Counted from the stretch's first letter, positions 1 to 8,140 are shown. The stretch: 18,905 bases of DNA from JAIOSM01 sp964565415 (GCA_964565415.1 CAZMEX010000068.1:1-18905), one strand, 5' to 3'. The notes: a model not told the origin generated them from the letters alone. Made by a program: numbers and translations.

Positions 1-61
1 ATTCCGGTGAAAACAAATATTTTGCCTGCCACATCAAGCCAAACACAATGATAACAGTCAT
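1..61 (-). CDS. Possible N-terminal fragment of a membrane protein, cut by the window edge
   Basis: Read on the minus strand from the ATG at 61-59, 20 codons stay open to the window edge and give a hydrophobic start (MTVIIVFGLMWQAK and on). The same frame is open back to about position 91, just after a TGA at 94-92, adding LYGTTIGLSL, which also reads like a transmembrane helix. The bases before the ATG show no clear Shine-Dalgarno, so a TTG or CTG start further upstream is possible. Helix-like composition is the only support: too little is visible to name a family, and a second overlapping minus-strand frame starting at 95 is also open. Low confidence. Confidence 0.25.
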   Translation of the reverse strand, partial: MTVIIVFGLMWQAKYLFSPE

Positions 62-316
62 TAAAGACAATCCAATTGTGGTTCCATACAGTCATATTTT
101 CTATAGAGAATTACTATTTTACCGGATATTACTGATTCTATTATGAACTTTGGCACCCTGGGCTTGTTTTGTTGTAGTTTTTTCTGGAAGAGTGGGAAAA
201 AGTCTTGTATAAAAGAGATGCTTATCCATGAACAAAGTGGGTAAGTTTGTGGTCAATAAACAGTAAGTAAAAAAAATCAATTGATGTATTACTTATGTAT
301 TGAGGACTAAATAATA
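1..316. other. Intergenic region / left edge without a complete gene
   Basis: No complete gene is seen here. The stretch is AT-rich with stops in most frames. Near the left edge two overlapping minus-strand frames stay open to the border (see the separate entry). A GAGG at 302-305, 11 bases before the ATG at 317, is the likely ribosome binding site for the downstream fusion gene. I see no convincing -35/-10 pair; a TATAAA at about 215 lacks a good partner at the right distance. Confidence 0.6.
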
Positions 317-2773
317 ATGTATGATAATAAAAGCAAATTTAAAAAGAGAAAGTCTATTTTTAAAAATATTTTAAAGAAAATAATTATTAATGCTGTAAAC
401 CGTTTTAGTTTTGTTGATTTTGTTAAAAAAATAGCCCATTTAGAAAAAAATCGACCCATCTATAATTATCTGAAGCAAGTTCCTGAAGAGTGGCAAAACA
501 GTGAAAAAATAAAAGAAATTGCAATCAAACAGACAATAGCGCAATTTAAAAAAAACAATGAGAAGGTAAACTCCAATGAAATAAAAGAGCTTATTAATAA
601 GATGGGTATACAATATAACAGAGATATCCATATAGATACTGTCACCACAATAGATATAGTATTCAGACACATATTTGATTATCCAGATAAAAACAGCCCT
701 TTTACATCACCTGACCACAGAGACATTAAACATATTGATAAACTGAAACAATTAAAAAATAAAGGTCATGGAGTTGTTTACCTGATAAACCATTCATCGC
801 ACTTAGATGAATTTATTTTTAATTTGTTTTGTCAAAGATTGAATTTAGGCTTGCCTGTTTTTGCTGCTGGTCAAAACATGATGACCATTAAAAGTATTGC
901 ACGCCTTTTAATGGTTGGTTCGTATGTTGTTCTTCGCAAGGGAGCAAGCAAATTTCAGATGGCTGCTCTGTACCATTATTGCAGTGCTTTGAGCAGGACA
1001 GGCTCACAGCAGGGAATATTCCTTGAAGCATGGCGTGGTGGTGCCAGAACCCGGGATGGCAGCTTAAGATACCCAAAAAGACTGGTAACTTTAAGAGGTG
1101 CAATTGATGTTGATGATGATGTCATAATTCAACCTGTTGCCCTTTCATACTCAGCTGTTCCAGAAGACCTGGTGATGTGTTCAAGAAAAAGTGCCATCAG
1201 CTGGGTCAGGGGTATGGGTTTTTTTAAGACAATTCTAAAAATTCCTTTTTATCCTAAAACATTCTTGTGGAAGTCACTTGAAAGTATATATGGAAGAGCG
1301 TTTATTACAATGACTGAGCCAATTTTGTTAAGTGATCTCAGGAAATTACACAGCAAAGATAAAACCGGTATTTCCCTGGATGAGTTTGTTGCACTATTCT
1401 CAATTAAAGAGATTGCAAAAAATAAAAAAATTATGTCAAGCCAGCTTGTTGCAAGAGCTATCAACCATGCAAGAAAAGTAAAATCAGGGAAATTAAGCTC
1501 CAGCGTTAATTCCCAACTGGAAGATATAAATAAATATCATAAACATACATTTAATCAGGATGCAGACCTGGAAGATTTTATTATTAAAAACAATACAGCT
1601 GATATTATCAAAGATGGTTTGAAAAAATTAAAAAATCGAGGTGTTGTAAGTAAGTGGCATAAAGATATTCATGGGCTTCCTTTTGTTAAAGATGAAAACG
1701 CGCTCTCTTACTATGCAACCCATGGAGATAGAAGACTCTATTCTCCAACCGCAGATCAGAATATTGTTGTTGTTGGTGCAGGACATTGGGGGTTTGCCCT
1801 TGCTTCATATATCGGCTTGAGACTTCTGGATGATAAAAAGTATAATAATGCAAGTTTGACTATTTATGATCCAAGAGTCGGAATAGCTCATCAAATGGGG
1901 GTGACCCGCCATGGAATAGACCGTTTCTCTGAAAAAATGCTCCCTAAAAATGTTTTTGTCACAAGTGATCTTCCCGGGGCATTCAGAAAAGCAAGTGAGA
2001 TCATTATAGCATCAAGGCCGGAAGATTTTGAAAGCCATGCAAGAAATATTATCAAGGTGTCAGAACAACCAATAAAAATTATCATTGCAACCCGCGGTTT
2101 TATTCCCGGGGCAGATAAACTCCCATATCATTTCCTTAGACAACTTGTTTCTGAGTACAAACGAAATGATATTGAGATTTTTATTCTTGCAGGATCTGTA
2201 AACCCGGAAGCCCTTGTTAATAATAAAAGAGTGGCTGGAATTTTTGCAGGCACTTCCAGCTCTGTAAACCAGCTGGCTGAATTGTTTGGACAGCATCTGG
2301 ACCAGGTGTTTATATCACAAGATCCCATTGGTGTTCATGCAGCAGATACTCTTGCAAGAATTTATGCGGTATGGCTGAATTTTATGATAAGTTCAAAAAA
2401 ACTAAAGAATTCATCGGATATTGGTAATTTAACAGCATCAATTGGAAGTGAAGCTCGGCAATTTGCCCTGGCATCAGGTGCATCTCCGGAAACTTTTAAT
2501 ATAGGCAGTATACCTTGGACAGCAACATTTACAGCAGTTTGCATGGAAGGTCCCTGGCATGAGTTCGGGAAAAAAGTGGGACAATATATCAGAAAAAAAG
2601 ATAATAAAGTCTATCAATATATAAAACAATTAAATACCCAAGCGAGTAGTGAAGGAAACAAGCTGCGGGTTATAGAAGATATGAAAGAGTGCCTTAAGTG
2701 TGCTGAAGTCATGAATATTGATTTGGCGATAATGGAAAAAGCCCATGGAGTTTTTACATCTGATAACCAATAA
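317..2773 (+). CDS. Fused glycerol-3-phosphate/DHAP-type acyltransferase and GpsA-like Rossmann domain protein
   Basis: The 818-residue protein has two parts. Residues about 150-290 carry the PlsB/DHAPAT acyltransferase blocks: an HX4D motif (NHSSHLDE, H159 and D164), AAGQNM at 183-188, FLEAWRGGARTRDG at 235-248 and IQPVALSYSAVPED at 271-284. This domain should move an acyl chain to glycerol-3-phosphate or dihydroxyacetone phosphate, the first step of phospholipid synthesis, at the inner membrane face. Residues about 480-760 resemble NAD-dependent glycerol-3-phosphate dehydrogenase, starting with a glycine-rich VVVGAGHWG loop at 484-492. By eye the dehydrogenase catalytic positions look changed: the KGL lysine aligns with R593, the VKN lysine with A680 and the TRG arginine with a serine. 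The acyltransferase therefore looks active and the second domain may only sense or scaffold. The start follows GAGG at 302-305. It stands apart from the flagellar genes and is probably not part of their operon. Confidence 0.8.
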   Translation: MYDNKSKFKKRKSIFKNILKKIIINAVNRFSFVDFVKKIAHLEKNRPIYNYLKQVPEEWQNSEKIKEIAIKQTIAQFKKNNEKVNSNEIKELINKMGIQYNRDIHIDTVTTIDIVFRHIFDYPDKNSPFTSPDHRDIKHIDKLKQLKNKGHGVVYLINHSSHLDEFIFNLFCQRLNLGLPVFAAGQNMMTIKSIARLLMVGSYVVLRKGASKFQMAALYHYCSALSRTGSQQGIFLEAWRGGARTRDGSLRYPKRLVTLRGAIDVDDDVIIQPVALSYSAVPEDLVMCSRKSAISWVRGMGFFKTILKIPFYPKTFLWKSLESIYGRAFITMTEPILLSDLRKLHSKDKTGISLDEFVALFSIKEIAKNKKIMSSQLVARAINHARKVKSGKLSSSVNSQLEDINKYHKHTFNQDADLEDFIIKNNTADIIKDGLKKLKNRGVVSKWHKDIHGLPFVKDENALSYYATHGDRRLYSPTADQNIVVVGAGHWGFALASYIGLRLLDDKKYNNASLTIYDPRVGIAHQMGVTRHGIDRFSEKMLPKNVFVTSDLPGAFRKASEIIIASRPEDFESHARNIIKVSEQPIKIIIATRGFIPGADKLPYHFLRQLVSEYKRNDIEIFILAGSVNPEALVNNKRVAGIFAGTSSSVNQLAELFGQHLDQVFISQDPIGVHAADTLARIYAVWLNFMISSKKLKNSSDIGNLTASIGSEARQFALASGASPETFNIGSIPWTATFTAVCMEGPWHEFGKKVGQYIRKKDNKVYQYIKQLNTQASSEGNKLRVIEDMKECLKCAEVMNIDLAIMEKAHGVFTSDNQ

Positions 2774-2975
2774 AGACATCTAAATACATCGCAGACATGT
2801 AAACGAGATCATGTTGGAATAGTATTTTTTATCCCCGGGCATTTTTCGTAATATATGATGTTGCACATTTGCATACTGTGTAAAACAGGAAAAATTTTCT
2901 TATCTTATCTATTGCTTTTGTCGACTGAATCGTGGGGATCTCCTCCATTGCATGTTCTTAGCTGTTTCGTCAAGT

Positions 2976-2993
2976 TTGGCATTTATATTGCTT
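2976..2993 (+). promoter_or_regulatory. Sigma-54 (-24/-12) promoter ahead of flgF
   Basis: The sequence TTGGCATTTATATTGCTT matches the sigma-54 consensus TGGCAC-N5-TTGC. The invariant GG (2978-2979) and GC (2990-2991) are separated by exactly ten bases, and TGGCA and TTGCT are both present; the main mismatch is T for C after TGGCA. Transcription should begin about 12 bases after the GC, near 3003, giving a leader of about 40 bases before the flgF start at 3043. Sigma-54 control with a flagellar enhancer-binding activator is common for middle-class rod and hook genes, which fits the position. The activator gene is not in the window. Confidence 0.75.
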
Positions 2994-3042
2994 ATATATG
3001 AGATATTAATAAATCAAAAAAATAAATAAGAGGTTATGTTTA

Positions 3043-3723
3043 ATGATTCTTGAAATGACACGGCCTGTTCAGGGTGGTTTAAGGCAGGAGAGAAAACTTG
3101 AAGCAGTTTCCAATCATCTTGCCAATGCAGATACAGCAGGCTTTAAAAGAGATGTAATTAGTTTTGATAAGGAGTTCAGGGCAAGGATGAATACTGATCT
3201 GACCCAGGGTGCTTTGGAAAAAACTAACAATAAATTTGATTTAGCATTAAAGGACGAAGGTTTTTTTAAAATTGATACCATTGCAGGAATAAGGTATACG
3301 CGAAATGGTAATTTTACACTTAACAACAATGGAGTGCTTGTTGATCAAGCTGGAAATTTCGTATTGGGGCAGGGTGGTGCCATTGTTGTTAATGGAACAG
3401 ATGTCAATATAAACAGAGCCGGTGAAATTCGTAGTGACGGCACCTTGCAGGACAAACTTGATATCGTAACCTTTGATAACTTGACCATGCTTCAAAAAGA
3501 GGGAGCCAACAATTATGTGTACAAGGGCGATACAAGGGATGAAATACAACCTCTGCAGATCGCGGTTGAACAGGGAGCTGTTGAAGGATCTAATGTTCAG
3601 GTAGTAGACGAGATGGTCAGCATGATTGACCATCACAGAATGTATCAGACCTATCAAAAAATGATGATGACATTTGATGAAATTGACGGGAAAGCTATTA
3701 ATGATGTAGGCAAGTTACAATAA
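3043..3723 (+). CDS. flgF: Flagellar proximal rod protein FlgF
   Basis: This 226-residue protein belongs to the rod/hook axial family and is exported through the flagellar type III system to form part of the rod. The N-terminal signature is visible at about residues 24-37 (SNHLANADTAGFKRD), followed by the central block with DEGFFKI and YTRNGNFTLNNNG. The C-terminal helix, with VEGSNVQVVDEMVSMI and HRMYQTYQKMM, is the usual closing coiled segment. It is slightly shorter than enterobacterial FlgF (about 250). An AAGAGG at 3028-3033, nine bases before ATG, supports the start. It is the first gene after the sigma-54 promoter and sits 15 bases before its paralogue flgG, the usual order. The pairing with flgG argues for FlgF rather than another rod protein. 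Confidence 0.93.
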   Translation: MILEMTRPVQGGLRQERKLEAVSNHLANADTAGFKRDVISFDKEFRARMNTDLTQGALEKTNNKFDLALKDEGFFKIDTIAGIRYTRNGNFTLNNNGVLVDQAGNFVLGQGGAIVVNGTDVNINRAGEIRSDGTLQDKLDIVTFDNLTMLQKEGANNYVYKGDTRDEIQPLQIAVEQGAVEGSNVQVVDEMVSMIDHHRMYQTYQKMMMTFDEIDGKAINDVGKLQ

Positions 3724-3738
3724 ACCAGGGAGGGTGAA

Positions 3739-4521
3739 ATGATTAGAGCGCTATGGACAGCAGCAACAGGAATGACAGCCCAGCAGATGAAAACAGATGT
3801 TGTGGCAAATAATCTCGCAAATTCAAATACCACAGGATTTAAAAAGTCAAAGGCTAATTTTGAGGATTTAATGTATCAAACCACACTTGTGGCAGGACAA
3901 ACCACACCTGGTGGCGGGCAGGTCCCCACAGGAATACAGGTGGGTATGGGTGTTAAACCTGCAGGAGTACAGAAGATTTATACCCAGGGAGATTATGTTG
4001 AGACAGGTAATGATCTTGATATAGCAATCCAGGGGGATGGTTTTTTTAAGGTTCTCCATGGTGATGAAGAACTCTATACAAGGGCAGGCAATTTTTCTTT
4101 GGATAGCGAGGGTTTTGTTACAACTCCTGCCGGAGACCGCCTTCAGCCTGAGATTGCAATCCCTGCTGAAGCTGTAACAATAACACTGCAGGACAATGGA
4201 ACATTTACAACCCATGGTTCCGACGGAACAATTTTAACCACAGATCAGATTTATGTGTCTACCTTTATTAATCAGGGGGGGCTGTTTGCCGTGGGCAATA
4301 ATCTTTTAAGACCCACTGAAGGTTCCGGAACAGCTGTTGAGAAAACACCAGGGGAAGATGGGTCTGGTACTGTGGTGAATAACTATCTTGAAATGTCCAA
4401 TGTGAATCTGGTAGAGGAGATGGTTGCCATGATTTCAGGGCAGCGAACCTATGATGCAAATTCAAAATCAATCCAGACAGCAGATGCAATGCTGAGCACA
4501 GCAACAGGATTAAAGAGGTAG
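3739..4521 (+). CDS. flgG: Flagellar distal rod protein FlgG
   Basis: At 260 residues this has the canonical FlgG length. It begins MIRALWTAATGM, carries the axial-protein signature VANNLANSNTTGFKKSK near residues 22-38, and has the FlgG-type insertion at about 48-75 (TTLVAGQTTPGGGQVPTG) that distinguishes the straight distal rod from the curved hook. QGDGFFKV and YTRAGNFSLD mark the central domain. The C-terminus (YLEMSNVNLVEEMVAMI through TATGLKR) is the conserved terminal helix. The product polymerises through the peptidoglycan and is surrounded by the P and L rings encoded just downstream. A GGGAGGGTG just before the ATG is a strong ribosome binding site. The stop is four bases before the flgA start, so the two are probably translationally coupled. 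Confidence 0.96.
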   Translation: MIRALWTAATGMTAQQMKTDVVANNLANSNTTGFKKSKANFEDLMYQTTLVAGQTTPGGGQVPTGIQVGMGVKPAGVQKIYTQGDYVETGNDLDIAIQGDGFFKVLHGDEELYTRAGNFSLDSEGFVTTPAGDRLQPEIAIPAEAVTITLQDNGTFTTHGSDGTILTTDQIYVSTFINQGGLFAVGNNLLRPTEGSGTAVEKTPGEDGSGTVVNNYLEMSNVNLVEEMVAMISGQRTYDANSKSIQTADAMLSTATGLKR

Positions 4522-4525
4522 ATTA

Positions 4526-5512
4526 ATGGGATATATAAAAAATAAAATTCTTTTAGCCATTCTTTTGAGTTTTAATATATTTCTTATCTGTTTTAACTCA
4601 GTGGGGCTTGCCAATGCCAAGGAAGAATTTTCCATAGTTGTGAATAAAACCAGCAAGGTAAATTGTGAGAATATCTATCTAGAGGATATCGCCCAGGTAG
4701 AAGCACCCTCTTTTTTAAAGGAAGAGATTGGAGCAATACCAATAGGATTATCACCAGATCCCGGAGAGATTAAAATAATTTCAAAAGAGCGCTTAATTTC
4801 AAAAATATATTCAAACCATTTGATAGATAAAAATGTTTTAGTTCAAATCCCTGATAAAATTTTTGTTAAACGCCTTACCCAGAAACTTGAACAAGAGTAT
4901 TTGCGATCAAGTTTTTTAAAATTTGCTGAAACATTTCAGGAGAACAAGAGCTTTACATTGCATGATTTCAGTGTCAGGGGACTTGAACCCTATCCTGATG
5001 GTAAATTAACTCTATTGTTTGATAAGGATAACAGGTTTGATAAAAAGGGAAGATTTTCCATCAAGGTTGATGTCCTGGTTAATGGTTATGTTGTTGATAC
5101 ACTCTCTGTTAAAGGCTGGATAGATGTATATGAAAGATTTGTATGTGCAATGATTCCTTTAAAAAGAAATAAGCAGATAGAGGCACAACATCTTTATTAT
5201 AAAAGTGTAAACACATCCAGATTGCACAATACCTATGCCACAAAAATTGAAGATGTTGCAGGAAAAATTCCGCGCAATACCATCAAAAAAGGGGATTTAA
5301 TAAAAACAAAATTGCTGGAACTTGCTCCTTTGGTACATAGGGGCGAGGCAATAAAACTTGTGGCAAAAAGATCCGGCCTGGAAATTGTCACAGCAGGAAT
5401 TTCCAAGGAAGATGGAAAGGTTGATGAGTTGATCAGAGTTGAAAATTTACGGTCAGGCAAGATTGTCAGGGGATTTGTAAAAGGCAGATGCATGGTTGAA
5501 GTATATTATTAG
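4526..5512 (+). CDS. flgA: P-ring assembly chaperone FlgA
   Basis: FlgA is a periplasmic chaperone that helps FlgI assemble into the P ring. The 328-residue product opens with a Sec signal peptide: a basic start, a long hydrophobic stretch (ILLAILLSFNIFLIC) and a likely cleavage after ANA near residue 31. The C-terminal third, from about residue 204, is the SAF-type FlgA domain, with VCAMIPLKRNKQIEA, an IPRNTIKKGDLI segment, RGEAIKLVAKRSGLEIVT and the closing RGFVKGRCMVEVYY. It is longer than enterobacterial FlgA (about 220), the extra length lying in the N-terminal half. AGAGG in the last codons of flgG, eight bases before ATG, supplies the ribosome binding site. Location between flgG and flgH/flgI supports the call. 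Confidence 0.92.
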   Translation: MGYIKNKILLAILLSFNIFLICFNSVGLANAKEEFSIVVNKTSKVNCENIYLEDIAQVEAPSFLKEEIGAIPIGLSPDPGEIKIISKERLISKIYSNHLIDKNVLVQIPDKIFVKRLTQKLEQEYLRSSFLKFAETFQENKSFTLHDFSVRGLEPYPDGKLTLLFDKDNRFDKKGRFSIKVDVLVNGYVVDTLSVKGWIDVYERFVCAMIPLKRNKQIEAQHLYYKSVNTSRLHNTYATKIEDVAGKIPRNTIKKGDLIKTKLLELAPLVHRGEAIKLVAKRSGLEIVTAGISKEDGKVDELIRVENLRSGKIVRGFVKGRCMVEVYY

Positions 5513-5525
5513 GAGAAAATAGATT

Positions 5526-6245
5526 ATGGGAAAAAAATACATACATTTACTGTTGTTACCATTTTTTTTAACTATTGTTTCAGGTTGTATCTTTGGGTCA
5601 GGGCACCAGAGCAAAACAGGGCTTGCAGTGCCCCAAGGGTTGTCTGACAAACCTGCAATTTTACCTCAGTTTGCAGAACTGCATTCCAGTGAAGGCTCCC
5701 TTTTTTCAGGAGAAAGCAGGTTCTTTTTTGAGGATACAAAAGCCTCAATGGTCGGAGATACAGTGGTGGTGGATATTGTAGAGAATTCATCTTCAAACAT
5801 GAAGGTGAAGACTGAAACCTCAAGAAAGAGTGGGATAAATATCGGTATCCCGAATCTATTTGGCAAGATGGCATCAATTGCTGAGAAATATAATCTGACA
5901 GATACCAGCAAACTGCTTAAAACTACATATGACAGTGATCTCCAGGGAGAAGCAAAAAGTGACAGAGCAGGTCAGATAACAGCATCAATAGCTGCACGAA
6001 TCACCGAAGTTCTGCCCAACGGGCATTTTAGTTTGTTTGGCAGAAGATCAATAAGAACCAATAATGAAACCCAGTATATTCTAGTGTCAGGGATTGTGAG
6101 ACCTGGGGATATCAGTGCTGATAACAGAGTGAAATCTATCTCTCTTGCTGATTCAAGGATAGAGTATTATGGCAAAGGAGTGCTTTCTGACAGGCAAAAG
6201 CCTGGTTGGGGAACAAGATTGTTTGATAATCTCTGGCCATTTTAA
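5526..6245 (+). CDS. flgH: Flagellar L-ring lipoprotein FlgH
   Basis: FlgH forms the outer-membrane L ring through which the rod passes. The 239-residue product has a lipoprotein signal: MGKKYIHLLLLPFF, then the lipobox IVSGC with the lipidated cysteine at position 21. The conserved FlgH core follows, with SLFSGESRFFFEDTKA, VGDTVVVDIVENSSS, GEAKSDRAGQITASIAARIT, VLPNGHFSLFGRRSI and ILVSGIVRPGDIS. It ends GWGTRLFDNLWPF, the typical C-terminal FlgH segment. Length is close to the family norm (about 230). AGGAG just after the flgA stop serves translation, and flgI starts 14 bases after its stop. An outer-membrane lipoprotein here implies a diderm host. Confidence 0.96.
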   Translation: MGKKYIHLLLLPFFLTIVSGCIFGSGHQSKTGLAVPQGLSDKPAILPQFAELHSSEGSLFSGESRFFFEDTKASMVGDTVVVDIVENSSSNMKVKTETSRKSGINIGIPNLFGKMASIAEKYNLTDTSKLLKTTYDSDLQGEAKSDRAGQITASIAARITEVLPNGHFSLFGRRSIRTNNETQYILVSGIVRPGDISADNRVKSISLADSRIEYYGKGVLSDRQKPGWGTRLFDNLWPF

Positions 6246-6259
6246 AAAAGGATAATAAG

Positions 6260-7282
6260 ATGAGTAATAAAAATCTGATTGTGTTCAGCCTGTTGTTTGC
6301 CCTGTTTATGATTGTTGGGGGCAGCATAGGAGCAGATGCTGCAAGAATAAAAGATCTTGCAGCCATAAAAGGTGTTCGTGTAAACCAGTTGACCGGATAT
6401 GGACTTATTGTGGGGCTGGACGGGACAGGTGATAAGTCCGGAGTGAGTTTTACAAAACAGTCTCTTGGAAACATGATGGAAAAAATGAATATCCACATTG
6501 ATGTAAGCAGACTCAACGTAAAGAATGTTGCAGCTGTCATTGTAACAGCAGATATTCCGCCTTTTGCAAGGATAGGAGATGTGATTGATATAGTTGCATC
6601 ATCCCTGGGGGATGCAAAAAGTCTTAAGGGTGGCACACTTTTAGTAACTCCTTTAAAAGGGATAAATGGTAAGATTTATGCGGTTGCCCAGGGAGCGGTA
6701 ACTGTGGGACCTGGTGAGAGTGGACATCTTCAGGTCGCAAGAATATCAAACGGTGCCACTGTGGAGAGGGAGATACCATTCAAACTTGATGGGAAAAAAA
6801 AGCTTATTCTCTCTCTGTTCCAATCAGATTTTACAACTGCCATCAGGATGGCCCAGACAATAAATACCTCTCTTGGACAGAGTGTTGCAGAGGCAATTGA
6901 TGCAAGTGCGATAAAGTTAAGAATTCCTGATAGCATGTGGAAAACAGGTGTGGCAGAATTTATTGCAGATATTGAGAGCCTTTCAGTTATTCCTGATACC
7001 AGGGCAAGGGTTATAATAAATGAAAAAACAGGAACAGTTGTCATTGGAGATGAAGTTACTATTTCTCCTGTAGCCATTGCCCATGGCAGTCTTTCAGTAA
7101 TCGTGAATAAAGGTAAAATAAACGAGGGTGCAGAAAACACTATGGAATTACCGGGCAGCTCAACAATTGGGGAGCTTGTGAACGGGCTTAATTCCATTGG
7201 TGCATCATCAAGTGATCTCATCAGTATTCTTCAGAGTATAAAAGCTGCAGGAGCGCTCCAGGCAGAACTTGAAATAATATAG
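6260..7282 (+). CDS. flgI: Flagellar P-ring protein FlgI
   Basis: FlgI forms the periplasmic P ring around the rod. The 340-residue product has a Sec signal peptide (hydrophobic LIVFSLLFALFMIVGG, likely cleaved after residue 27 or 28 at ADA-A) and then the family hallmark ARIKDLAAIKGVRVNQLTGY followed by LIVGLDGTGDKSG. Further conserved blocks are NVAAVIVTADIPPFARIGD, SLGDAKSLKGGTLLVTPL, VYGVAQG-like YAVAQGAVTVG, TRARVIINEKTGTVVIG and the C-terminal IGELVNGLNSIGASSSDLIS. Length is normal for the family (about 345-365). AAGGA before the ATG is the ribosome binding site. It follows flgH and precedes the rod-cap gene flgJ, the classical order. Two long antisense reading frames across this gene are treated as shadows. 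Confidence 0.97.
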   Translation: MSNKNLIVFSLLFALFMIVGGSIGADAARIKDLAAIKGVRVNQLTGYGLIVGLDGTGDKSGVSFTKQSLGNMMEKMNIHIDVSRLNVKNVAAVIVTADIPPFARIGDVIDIVASSLGDAKSLKGGTLLVTPLKGINGKIYAVAQGAVTVGPGESGHLQVARISNGATVEREIPFKLDGKKKLILSLFQSDFTTAIRMAQTINTSLGQSVAEAIDASAIKLRIPDSMWKTGVAEFIADIESLSVIPDTRARVIINEKTGTVVIGDEVTISPVAIAHGSLSVIVNKGKINEGAENTMELPGSSTIGELVNGLNSIGASSSDLISILQSIKAAGALQAELEII

Positions 7283-7306
7283 CTTGATTGGAGGTTTGAT
7301 ATCAGT

Positions 7307-7597
7307 ATGGATGTAAGTATTGTAAATCATAAAATTGTGAACCCGGAGAGAGTTGAAAGTTCAGAAAACAGGGAACTTAAAAAAGCCTGCCAGGGATTTG
7401 AAGCAATATTTTTAAAAAATATGCTGAAAAACATGCGCGGTTCTGTTGCGGGCGATAACCTGTTTGCAACAGATAATCACGGCATGAACATATATAAATC
7501 AATGCAGGATGAGTACCTTGCAGAAGCACTTTCCGAGCAGGGCAGTGGGATTGGTCTGGGTGAATTTCTGTATAATAAGCTAAGAGATAAATATTAA
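7307..7597 (+). CDS. flgJ: Rod-cap protein FlgJ, N-terminal domain only
   Basis: This 96-residue protein corresponds to the rod-binding domain of FlgJ, which caps the growing rod and guides assembly of FlgF and FlgG. The conserved ACQGFEAIFLKNMLKNMR lies at about residues 27-44, and the closing QDEYLAEALSEQGSGIGL at 67-84. The muramidase domain fused to the rod-cap domain in enterobacterial FlgJ (about 310 residues) is absent, so peptidoglycan must be opened by a separate enzyme not seen here. Single-domain FlgJ is common outside the enterics. A GGAGG at 7290-7294 lies 12 bases before ATG, a rather long spacing, but no better in-frame start is visible. No flgM lies between this gene and flgN. 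Confidence 0.9.
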   Translation: MDVSIVNHKIVNPERVESSENRELKKACQGFEAIFLKNMLKNMRGSVAGDNLFATDNHGMNIYKSMQDEYLAEALSEQGSGIGLGEFLYNKLRDKY

Positions 7598-7635
7598 GAC
7601 ACCTGTAGTCGATAATAGTATGAAGGAGATGTGAT

Positions 7636-8139
7636 ATGGAAAAATTTGCCTGGAAAGTTGAAAAGTTGCTTTTGGAAAACCTCTCTTTATTTAAGGAGTT
7701 AAAAGAAGTTTTTTTAAAAGAGAGGGATTGCATTGTTAATATTGATATTGAATCATTGTGGAAAATTATCAAGCAAAAAAAAGAGATAGGATTGGCAATT
7801 GCTCTGTTGAGGGAGAAATTTTTTTCAATATTTGAAGAGTGTTCTGTTCAGACAGATACAGATATTAAATCATTCACCCTTGCAAAGGTCATAAAAACAC
7901 TATCTGTTCCTGATAAAATCAAATCAGGTTTTTTTAAATTAAAAGCCAGAATTGAGACTGAACAGGATGACATAAAAGCAATTGCCCATGCCAACAGCCA
8001 ACATGTTAATTCATATCTTTTAGTTATTGATGATGTATTCTCCACTATTATGAATGTCACAGAGGAGAATCAATATAAGGGCTCAGGTGCTGTGGCAAAT
8101 TGTAAAAAAGGGAATTGTCTATTACGGCAAGAGGTGTAA
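7636..8139 (+). CDS. flgN: FlgN-family chaperone for FlgK/FlgL
   Basis: This 167-residue, largely helical protein fits the FlgN family of cytoplasmic export chaperones, which hold FlgK and FlgL before secretion. The N-terminal half shows the usual heptad-like helix pair (LLLENLSLFKELKEVFLKER and SLWKIIKQKKEIGLAIALLR), followed by a short link and a second helical hairpin ending VNSYLLVIDDVFSTIMN. Sequence similarity in this family is weak, so the call rests mostly on length, helicity and position directly before flgK and after flgJ. GAAGGAGATG before ATG is a strong ribosome binding site. Its TAA ends one base before the flgK ATG, so the chaperone and its client are probably translated together. 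Confidence 0.82.
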   Translation: MEKFAWKVEKLLLENLSLFKELKEVFLKERDCIVNIDIESLWKIIKQKKEIGLAIALLREKFFSIFEECSVQTDTDIKSFTLAKVIKTLSVPDKIKSGFFKLKARIETEQDDIKAIAHANSQHVNSYLLVIDDVFSTIMNVTEENQYKGSGAVANCKKGNCLLRQEV

Positions 8140-8140
8140 T

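Noticed and set aside
150..166. TTGGCACCCTGGGCTTG resembling a sigma-54 promoter
   Set aside because: GG and GC are only eight bases apart instead of ten, and the downstream TTGC is missing.
2812..2950. A minus-strand frame of about 39 residues between the fusion gene and flgF
   Set aside because: No ribosome binding site, no recognisable sequence, and it is as short as chance frames expected in this gap.
2774..2975. Terminator after the acyltransferase fusion gene
   Set aside because: A CCCGGG followed by a T-run is visible near 2835-2850, but no stem of useful length forms with it.
3247..3657. A 136-residue antisense frame inside flgF
   Set aside because: It is a shadow of a clear flgF gene, with Cys/Ile/His-rich composition typical of an antisense frame.
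6136..7221. Two antisense frames of 166 and 163 residues over flgH/flgI
   Set aside because: They mirror strongly conserved flgH/flgI coding sequence, have no recognisable domain and no good ribosome binding site.
8054..8140. A 29-residue N-terminal extension of FlgK
   Set aside because: It overlaps the flgN coding end in another frame, is unlike FlgK starts, and a good ribosome binding site precedes the ATG at 8141.
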